Shown piece by piece: positions 58,217 through 64,000 of a stretch of DNA of 64,000 nucleotides (the first letter of the stretch is position 1; each line of letters opens with the position of its first letter). The stretch comes from Modestobacter sp. Leaf380 (lineage in GTDB: Bacteria; Actinomycetota; Actinomycetes; Mycobacteriales; Geodermatophilaceae). The stretch covers positions 457,012-521,011 of the forward strand of contig NZ_LMQC01000012.1 of NCBI RefSeq assembly GCF_001424485.1. Direction: 5' to 3'. Position numbers and translations under genes: made by a program. Under the pieces are notes generated by a model. It saw only the letters and a program-made list of their open reading frames with translations, ran no database searches and had not been told where the DNA came from.

Positions 58217-59746
58217 TCAGTCCGGCCGCCGCGTCCCGGCGACGACCTCGGCGATCGCCTCCACGGTCGGGAACCAGGGGCTGTAGTACTCGGTGTGCAG
58301 CTGCACCGGGGTGGTGGGCAGCGCGGTGTCCCCGAAGCCCGCGTCGAAGGGACTGCCCTGGTACCAGTCCGACGTCGAGACCGGGTCGAAGGGGGTCCAG
58401 GCGCCGAAGACCTCGTCGGCCTCCAGGTCACCCGCCTCGTGCGCCCCGACACCCGGGCTGCCCAGCAGGATCAACGCGTCGGCGGCCAGCTCGCCGTCGG
58501 CACGGGCCGCCTCCCCCGCGACCAGGGTGCCGTAGCTGTGGGCGACCAGGGTCGTCCGCGGGAGGGCGGGGCCCGACGCCAGCGCGCCCGCGGCGCGAGA
58601 GGCGGCCAGGCCGTCCAGGGCCCGGTCCAGGTCAGGGCCGCCGACGACCGCGCGCCGCGGGGACAGCACGTTGCCCAGGTGCGGGGTCTCGTAGCCCAGC
58701 CACGCCACCGTGGCGACGGCGAGGCCCGGGGCGGCGGCCTGGGCCAGGGACTGCACGCTCAGCGCGTCCCCGGTCATGCCGTCCAGGTCCCCGGTGACCG
58801 AGGTCAGCATCCCCGGCACCAGCACGCCTACGGCCTGCGCGGTGTCCAGGTCCCCGGCGGACAGGGCGGTCAGCCCGCGCACCGGGTCGAAGAGCAGCAG
58901 CTGGGCCGTCTGGCCCGCCGCCTCGACCACGGCGAGCTGCGCGGCGGTCGCCCGGGCCTCGGCCAGGCCGGGTGCCGTGGGGTCGGCCAGGGTCGCGGCC
59001 AGCACACTGCGGTTGGCCTCGTCCCGCGCCCAGGCGGGCAGGCCCTCCAGCCGGCCCACCCCGGCGGGGTCGGCGACGATCGCGGCCTGCTGCTCGGCGG
59101 TGCTCAGCCCGGACCACCAGGTGGCCGCGCCGGTCGGGTCGACGTGCGGCACCGGGGGCGCGGACACCGCCGCGGCCGCGGCGGCGGCCACGTCGCCGAA
59201 ACCGACCGGCCCTGCTCCTCCGACACCGGCCACGACCAGCGTCTCCGCCGACGCCCCCGCGGCGGCCAGCACGGCGGCGGCCGCGGTGAACGCCTCGCGA
59301 GCGTGGCCCTCGGCCCGGCTGGCGGCGTGCTCGCGGTCGGCCACGGCGGTCAGCTGGTCCTCGGCCATCGCGGCGGTCGCGATCGGCGGCACGAGGCCGT
59401 CGTCGGACAGGGCGACCGGCCCGGACGCGGCCCAGCCGCGTGCCGACGCGGCCGCCTCCTGCGCGGCGCCGGCCTGGGTCACCACGACGCCCAGCGAGTC
59501 GGCGCTGCCGGCCAGCGCCGCCTGCACCCGGCCGGCGGTGGTGGACAGCTCGACCAGTGCGGTGGCCGCGACGTCGGCGGCCGGGCCGGACCACAGCGGC
59601 GTGGAGCGCAGCAGCTCGGCCAGCGAGTCCACCCGCACCCGCCAGGCGCCCAGTGACTCGGGCACCCCGGACAGCCCACCGACGGCGGTCTGCAGCGCGG
59701 GCAGGTCCCAGGACTCGATCGCGGCCAGCCCGACCGGACCGCTCAT
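58217..59746 (-). CDS. WXG-like/DUF1023 alpha/beta-hydrolase
   Basis: 509 residues. The first ~200 residues are helical with a WSG motif (52-54) resembling WXG100 domains of type VII substrates; the C-terminal DUF1023 alpha/beta-hydrolase has the nucleophile elbow VAHSYGT (Ser404) and a late His in VQLHTEYYSP. Such fusions are probably exported or envelope-linked; the substrate is unknown. ATG 59746 overlaps the upstream small gene by 4 nt, so the two are made together. No ESX secretion genes are in the window. Confidence 0.85.
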   Translation of the reverse strand: MSGPVGLAAIESWDLPALQTAVGGLSGVPESLGAWRVRVDSLAELLRSTPLWSGPAADVAATALVELSTTAGRVQAALAGSADSLGVVVTQAGAAQEAAASARGWAASGPVALSDDGLVPPIATAAMAEDQLTAVADREHAASRAEGHAREAFTAAAAVLAAAGASAETLVVAGVGGAGPVGFGDVAAAAAAAVSAPPVPHVDPTGAATWWSGLSTAEQQAAIVADPAGVGRLEGLPAWARDEANRSVLAATLADPTAPGLAEARATAAQLAVVEAAGQTAQLLLFDPVRGLTALSAGDLDTAQAVGVLVPGMLTSVTGDLDGMTGDALSVQSLAQAAAPGLAVATVAWLGYETPHLGNVLSPRRAVVGGPDLDRALDGLAASRAAGALASGPALPRTTLVAHSYGTLVAGEAARADGELAADALILLGSPGVGAHEAGDLEADEVFGAWTPFDPVSTSDWYQGSPFDAGFGDTALPTTPVQLHTEYYSPWFPTVEAIAEVVAGTRRPD

Positions 59747-60060
59747 CGGGCGATCGCAGCGTGCGGCCCGGCCCCGACCCGCTCGGACACCAGCGCGTCG
59801 ACGGCGCGGTAGGAGGCCACCGCACCGGTCAGCACGGTCGCGAGGTCCTGGGTGCGGGCCGCCAGGGACTCGACGAGCCCGCCCCAGCCCAGCCCCGTTG
59901 CGGCCAGGTGCTCGCCGGCCGGCCCGCTGAGCGCCTGCCCGAGACGGGCCCCCTCCCCCCGGGTGGCCGACCCCTCGGCCGCGAGCTCGGCGCCCAGGCC
60001 ACCCAGCTGGCCGGCGAGGGCGTCGGCGTCGTCCAGTTGCACGGTCACGAGGTCGGGCAC
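59743..60060 (-). CDS. Small helical WXG100/ESX-like protein
   Basis: 105 residues, predicted as two helical stretches around a GWGG turn (58-61), preceded by DLVTVQLDDADALAGQLGGL. No signal peptide. Start GTG 60060 has AGGAG 6 nt upstream. Length, helical hairpin pattern and coupling to a WXG-DUF1023 protein suggest a type VII-type partner; the WXG turn is not canonical, so confidence in the family is moderate. Confidence 0.7.
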   Translation of the reverse strand: MPDLVTVQLDDADALAGQLGGLGAELAAEGSATRGEGARLGQALSGPAGEHLAATGLGWGGLVESLAARTQDLATVLTGAVASYRAVDALVSERVGAGPHAAIAR

Positions 60061-60215
60061 GGGTGTCTCCTGCTCGGTGGGGCCCCGGTCGGGCCCGGCA
60101 GGACAGACGGTGTCCGCCGGGAGCGCGCCCCGTCGGCCGTCGTCCACAGGCGGGAACGGCGTCCACAGATCCGCCCCGTCACCGCCTGGTTGCCGACAGG
60201 TGTGAGAGTGGAGGG

Positions 60216-62885
60216 GTGACGTCGTCCGCCTCCCGTCCGGCTGCCGTGGACGGGCTCCCCGGGGACGAGCTGCTCGAGGCGCTGCTGACCGGCACGCCCG
60301 AGGAGGACTCCCCGGTCACCCACGTGCACCGGCTCCCGGTCCGCGAGGCCAGCACCGGTGCCTGGCCGACCTGGGTGCCGGCGGACCTGCGCGACCGGCT
60401 GGTCTCCCGCGGCGTCCGCGAGCCCTACGCCCACCAGGTCGCTGCCGCCGAGCTGGCGCACGCCGGGCAGCACGTCGTCGTCGCCACCGGGACGGCGTCG
60501 GGCAAGTCGCTGGCCTACCAGCTGCCGGCGTTGTCGACACTGGCCGAGGACGACCGCGCGTGCGTGCTCTACCTGGCCCCGACCAAGGCGCTGGCCCGGG
60601 ACCAGCTCGCGGCGGTGTCCGCGCTGGCCGACCCCTCGGTCCGCCCGGCGGCCTACGACGGGGACACCCCGCAGGAGGAGCGCGACTGGGTCCGGCGGCA
60701 CTCCCGCTGGATCGTGACCAACCCGGACATGGTCCACCGCGGGATCCTGCCCGGGCACCAGCGCTGGTCCTCCACGCTGCGGCGGGTCGCCTACGTCGTC
60801 GTCGACGAGTGCCACGCCTACCGGGGGGTCTTCGGCTCCCACGTCGGGCACGTGCTGCGCCGGCTGCGACGGATCTGCCGCCGGTACGGCGCGGACCCGG
60901 TCTTCGTGCTCGCCTCGGCGACCGTGGCCGACCCGGCGACGGCGGCGACCCGGCTGGTCGGGGCGCCCGTCGCCGCCGTCACCGAGGACGGCTCGCCCCG
61001 CCCGGGCGCGACGTTCGCGCTCTGGGAGCCGCCGCTGACGGAGAAGACCGGTGAGCACGGGGCACCGCTGCGTCGCTCGGCCGCCGCCGACGCCGCCGGA
61101 CTGCTGGCCGACCTGGTCGAGCAGGGCGCCCGCACGCTGGCCTTCGTCCGCTCCCGGCGGTCGGCGGAGTCCGTCGCCGACCAGGCCCGCCGGATCCTCA
61201 CCGACCGCGGCCGCACCGACCTGGTGCGCCGGGTGGAGTCCTACCGCGGCGGCTACCTGCCCGAGGAGCGCCGCGAGCTGGAGCGTGCGCTGTCGGCCGG
61301 GGACCTGCTCGGGGTGGCGACGACGAACGCCCTCGAGCTGGGCATCGACATCGCCGGCCTGGACGCGGTCGTGCTGGCCGGCTACCCGGGCACGCTGGCC
61401 TCGCTGTGGCAGCAGGCCGGGCGGGCCGGGCGCGCGCAGCGGGAGTCGCTGGTCGTCTTCGTCGCCCGCGACGACCCGCTGGACCACTACCTGGCCCACC
61501 ATCCGCGCGCGGTGTTCGGCCGGCCCGTCGAGGCCAGCGTCACCGACCCCACCAACCCCTACGTGCTGGGGCCACAGCTGTGCTGCGCGGCCGCGGAGCT
61601 GCCGCTGACCGCCGACGAGCTGGCCGACTTCGGTGGCGACGCCGCGCGCGCCGCGCTGGACCAGCTGGTGGCCTCCGGTCAGCTGCGCGAGCGACCCACC
61701 GGCTGGTACTGGGCCGGTCGGGGCCGGCCCGACGTGGACATCCGCGGCTCCGGGGCCGAGCCGGTGTCGATCATCGAGGGCTCCACCGGTCGGCTGCTGG
61801 GCACCGTCGACGGCGATGCCGCGCACTCCGCGGTCCACGAGGGCGCGCTGTACGTGCACCGCGGCGAGACCTACGTGGTCGACGAGCTCGACGTCGAGGA
61901 CGCCTGCGCGGCCGTGCACCCCGAGAGCCCCGAGTGGACGACGGTGGCCCGCGACGTCACCGACCTGTCCATCGTCGACATCGACACCACCCGGCGGCTG
62001 GGGACGGTCACCGCCCACACCGGCACCGTCGACGTCACCAACCAGGTGGTGGCCTACCAGCGGCGGCGGCTGGGCACCGGCGAGGTGCTGGCGGAGTTCC
62101 CGTTGGACCTGCCGGCCCGGCAGCTGCGCACCCGCGCGGTGTGGCTGACCCTCGACGAGCGGGCCATCGCGCGCGCGGAGCTCGACGACCTGGAGCTGCC
62201 CGGCTCGCTGCACGCCGCCGAGCACGCTGCGATCGGCATCCTGCCGCTGCTGGCGACCTGCGACCGGTGGGACCTGGGCGGGGTCTCGACGGCGCTGCAC
62301 CCGGACACCGGCGCCGCGACGATCGTGGTCTACGACGGTCACCCCGGCGGCGCCGGTTTCGCCGAGCGCGGGCACGCGGTGCTGCGCCGCTGGCTGACCG
62401 CGACCCGGGCGACCGTGGCCAGCTGCGAGTGCGAGTCCGGCTGCCCCTCGTGCGTGCAGTCCCCCAAGTGCGGCAACGGCAACGACCCGCTGGACAAGGC
62501 CGGCGCGGTCCGGGTGCTCGACGTGGTGCTCGACGAGCTGGCCGCCGCCGGGGACACCGGCGACGAGGACAGCGACGACGCCGGGGACCCGGCGGCTGCC
62601 GACACCCGGGGCCTGGGCGGGCCGCACGCGCTGGCCCGCGCGGCGACCTCCTCGGCGCACTCCCGGGCACTGCGGCGCAGGCAGCGGCTCAGCGGCTCCC
62701 TCGGCGCCGCACCGCCGGTGACCACGGTCCGCCGGCCGCGCGCGGTGCGCCCGGACGAGGCCGTGCCGTGGCCCGAGGAGGCGCCGGCCGACCCCGAGGA
62801 CGCCGCGCCGGAGTCCGGGCCCGAGGACGCCGACGCCGCGGAGGACCGGTACACCCGGCCCGACGAGGACGACCTGGTCTTCTGA
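60216..62885 (+). CDS. DEAD/DEAH-box helicase with DUF1998/MZB C-terminus (Rv3649-like)
   Basis: 889 residues. Q-like YAHQVAAAEL, Walker A GTASGKS (92-98), motif II VVDECHAY (DECH), motif VI QQAGRAGRAQRESLVVF, then a long C-terminal region ending in a zinc-type Cys cluster CECESGCPSCVQSPKCGNGN typical of DUF1998 helicases. These unwind DNA in repair and are related to the YprA/MrfA type. GTG 60216. The acidic tail DEDDLVF ends the protein; its last 547 bp are overlapped by an antisense frame. Confidence 0.93.
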   Translation: MTSSASRPAAVDGLPGDELLEALLTGTPEEDSPVTHVHRLPVREASTGAWPTWVPADLRDRLVSRGVREPYAHQVAAAELAHAGQHVVVATGTASGKSLAYQLPALSTLAEDDRACVLYLAPTKALARDQLAAVSALADPSVRPAAYDGDTPQEERDWVRRHSRWIVTNPDMVHRGILPGHQRWSSTLRRVAYVVVDECHAYRGVFGSHVGHVLRRLRRICRRYGADPVFVLASATVADPATAATRLVGAPVAAVTEDGSPRPGATFALWEPPLTEKTGEHGAPLRRSAAADAAGLLADLVEQGARTLAFVRSRRSAESVADQARRILTDRGRTDLVRRVESYRGGYLPEERRELERALSAGDLLGVATTNALELGIDIAGLDAVVLAGYPGTLASLWQQAGRAGRAQRESLVVFVARDDPLDHYLAHHPRAVFGRPVEASVTDPTNPYVLGPQLCCAAAELPLTADELADFGGDAARAALDQLVASGQLRERPTGWYWAGRGRPDVDIRGSGAEPVSIIEGSTGRLLGTVDGDAAHSAVHEGALYVHRGETYVVDELDVEDACAAVHPESPEWTTVARDVTDLSIVDIDTTRRLGTVTAHTGTVDVTNQVVAYQRRRLGTGEVLAEFPLDLPARQLRTRAVWLTLDERAIARAELDDLELPGSLHAAEHAAIGILPLLATCDRWDLGGVSTALHPDTGAATIVVYDGHPGGAGFAERGHAVLRRWLTATRATVASCECESGCPSCVQSPKCGNGNDPLDKAGAVRVLDVVLDELAAAGDTGDEDSDDAGDPAAADTRGLGGPHALARAATSSAHSRALRRRQRLSGSLGAAPPVTTVRRPRAVRPDEAVPWPEEAPADPEDAAPESGPEDADAAEDRYTRPDEDDLVF

Positions 62886-63277
62886 CCCGGCTCCCGGCCG
62901 GCCGCGGTCGCTGTGTCGGTGCCCGGCGGGACCGGGCCCGCCCGGGCGCGGGCCTCGGCGGCGGTCACCCCCAGCGGCCCCAGCCGGACCGGGACCGACA
63001 CCTCCACCGAGGCGACCGCGTCGGCGGCCACCACGCACGAGGTCAGTGCCGCCCCGTTGGCCGCGGCGACCTCCCCCGCGGTGACGCAGGCCGCCGGGTC
63101 GCCGAGCACCGCCCGCCCGGCCGCGGCCAGCGCGGACAGGTCGGCGGCCGTCGTCGCCCGGTGCCGGGCCACCACCGCAGCACCGACCAGCACGGTCACC
63201 GCACCGAGCGCCGCCAGCAGGCCCGCCAGCGCGACCACCCAGACGGTGGCCGAGCCGCGTTCGTCGTCGTCCCTCAC
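62339..63277 (-). CDS. TadE/G-like protein (Rv3654c type) with frame running into the helicase gene
   Basis: Residues 1-110 are the genuine domain: RGSATVWVVALAGLLAALGA signal/membrane segment, ATTAADLSALAAAGRAV, then a beta part (VEVSVPVRLGPLGV) ending ARARAGP. The open frame has no stop until 62339, giving 312 residues, the last ~180 low-complexity and antisense to the helicase. Either a stop was lost or the family end lies near 62930. GTG 63277 overlaps the TadE gene stop. Likely exported with the pilus-type neighbours. Confidence 0.65.
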   Translation of the reverse strand: MRDDDERGSATVWVVALAGLLAALGAVTVLVGAAVVARHRATTAADLSALAAAGRAVLGDPAACVTAGEVAAANGAALTSCVVAADAVASVEVSVPVRLGPLGVTAAEARARAGPVPPGTDTATAAGREPGQKTRSSSSGRVYRSSAASASSGPDSGAASSGSAGASSGHGTASSGRTARGRRTVVTGGAAPREPLSRCLRRSARECAEEVAARASACGPPRPRVSAAAGSPASSLSSSPVSPAAASSSSTTSSTRTAPALSSGSLPLPHLGDCTHEGQPDSHSQLATVARVAVSQRRSTACPRSAKPAPPG

Positions 63278-63660
63278 GGGGGTGCTCCCCCGGCGCCGGG
63301 CTCGACCAACCCGGTCGCCGTGGCGGACACGGTCACCGCCACCGGCAGCGGTCCCAGCGGCTGGACCCGTGCCGAGACGGTCACGGTGACCTGGTCCCCG
63401 GTCACCGTCGAGGTGACCACGGCGCCGTCGGGACCCGCCCGGCCGGCCAGCGACGTGACGAGGGCGCTGCTCTCCCCACGCGCCGCGGCCCGCGCACCCT
63501 CCCGGGCCGCGTCCACGCAGCGCAGCTGGGCGCCGACCACCACGACCGCGGCCACCGCACCGGCCAGCACCAGGAGCAGCACCGGGAGCACGACGGCGGT
63601 CTCGGCGGTGACCATCCCCCGCTCGTCCCGTGCGCGGCGGGCCCGCCGCCGGCCGGCCAC
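63274..63660 (-). CDS. TadE-family minor pilin-like protein (Rv3655c type)
   Basis: 128 residues; basic leader, then GMVTAETAVVLPVLLLVLAG, a type IV pilin-like segment with Glu at +5 from the cleavage point, followed by an extracytoplasmic domain (CVDAAREGARAAARGES). Belongs to a Flp/Tad pilus locus whose motor genes would lie beyond the right edge. Confidence 0.88.
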   Translation of the reverse strand: MAGRRRARRARDERGMVTAETAVVLPVLLLVLAGAVAAVVVVGAQLRCVDAAREGARAAARGESSALVTSLAGRAGPDGAVVTSTVTGDQVTVTVSARVQPLGPLPVAVTVSATATGLVEPGAGGAPP

Positions 63661-63664
63661 GCCC

Positions 63665-63907
63665 TCAGCCCAGCGTCGCGAGGGCGTCGGCCACCAGGCC
63701 GGTCAGCGCGGTGACCACGGACCCGCCGGTGACCACCTGGTAGAGCACCGCTGCGAACGCGCAGGCCGCCACCGTGCCGACGGCGTACTCCGCGGTGCTC
63801 ATGCCCTCCTCGGGGTCGGCGGTCAGCCGGGCCCACCCCCGCCGGAGCGGCCCCGCGGTCGCCGTCCCCGAGCTGTCGTACCCGTCCACCGTCTGCTGCT
63901 CGTCCAC
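63665..63907 (-). CDS. DUF4244 Flp-like small pilin (Rv3656c type)
   Basis: 80 residues: charged leader (RLTADPEEG) then MSTAEYAVGTVAACAFAAVL, the hydrophobic pilin helix with Glu5 counted from the Met. Probably the major Flp pilin. GTG 63907 has AGGGAGG 9 nt upstream; GTG 63943 is less supported. Confidence 0.85.
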   Translation of the reverse strand: MDEQQTVDGYDSSGTATAGPLRRGWARLTADPEEGMSTAEYAVGTVAACAFAAVLYQVVTGGSVVTALTGLVADALATLG

Positions 63908-64000
63908 CGTCTCGTCCTCCCTGCGTCCCGGCTCTCGGGGCACGGTCCGAGCCTGGGTGCCGGCGGGTCCGGCCGGGGCCTCCCCGCAGGTCCTGTGGAC

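Noticed and set aside
60140-60168. Two CGTCCACAG motifs resembling DnaA boxes (TTGTCCACA) 19 bp apart
   Set aside because: Only two imperfect copies, no AT-rich element, and no dnaA/dnaN nearby; not an origin.

Overview
The window is very GC-rich with dense coding on both strands. It carries actinobacterial hallmark genes: Lsr2, CarD, ClpC, a DisA/RadA pair and a DUF3180-folate operon. From memory, the gene order follows the Mycobacterium tuberculosis segment carD-lpqE-radA-disA-mutY-clpC1-lsr2-lysS-coaX-panD-panC-Rv3603c-Rv3604c-DUF3180-fol-ftsH-hpt-tilS-Rv3626c-dacB-ppa-holB-tmk-topA-helicase-TadE genes. Together with the composition, this suggests a chromosomal core region of an actinomycete, perhaps Geodermatophilaceae or a relative (inference). 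I saw no insertion sequence, prophage, CRISPR array or rRNA. One tRNA gene, tRNA-Thr(CGU), is present.

Layout. 1-3 kb: PEP synthase (cut by the window edge) and its regulatory kinase. 3.2-10.2 kb: a TPP-dependent 2-oxo acid dehydrogenase operon (E1alpha, E1beta, E2) divergent from a galactitol-type PTS (IIB, IIC, IIA) and a SorC-family regulator. 10.2-19.2 kb: ispF, carD, a UbiA-family enzyme, an FeS-cluster photolyase, an LpqE-like lipoprotein, radA, disA, mutY. 19.3-24.2 kb: clpC, lsr2, lysS. 24.2-29.8 kb: a tightly overlapping cofactor operon (DUF2520, panC, panD, nadB, nadC, coaX). 30-32.8 kb: SDR, DUF6779 and DUF1684 genes. 32.9-38 kb: an osmoprotectant-type ABC transporter with two tandem binding proteins, lying between genes that are neighbours in M. 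tuberculosis. 38-47.8 kb: ftsH-folE-folP-folB-folK-DUF3180, hpt-tilS-DUF2342-dacB, and ppa. 47.9-51.3 kb: a TetR-controlled SDR/aldo-keto reductase pair and a nitronate monooxygenase. 51.4-64 kb: tRNA-Thr, holB-tmk, two methyltransferases, topA, a WXG-like/DUF1023 pair, a DUF1998 helicase and TadE/DUF4244 pilus-type genes.

The most striking observation is that both ABC binding proteins (32958-33950 and 34150-35142) appear circularly permuted. The segment that ends ordinary ProX/OsmF/OpuCC proteins (LVVLEDD... LTTE...LN..VD) comes first here, ahead of the segment that normally begins the mature protein (VxVGAAxFTESQILANVYA). The two genes arose by a tandem duplication that also copied leader and terminator.

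Other points of note are twin near-identical palindromes around the tetR/SDR starts, a probable ATC start codon for tmk, and an unusual N-terminus of the PTS IIB protein. ispD is missing from the carD-ispF pair, and a TadE-like frame runs antisense through the end of the helicase gene. Stop/start overlaps of the GTGA type are the rule within operons, and several genes look leaderless.
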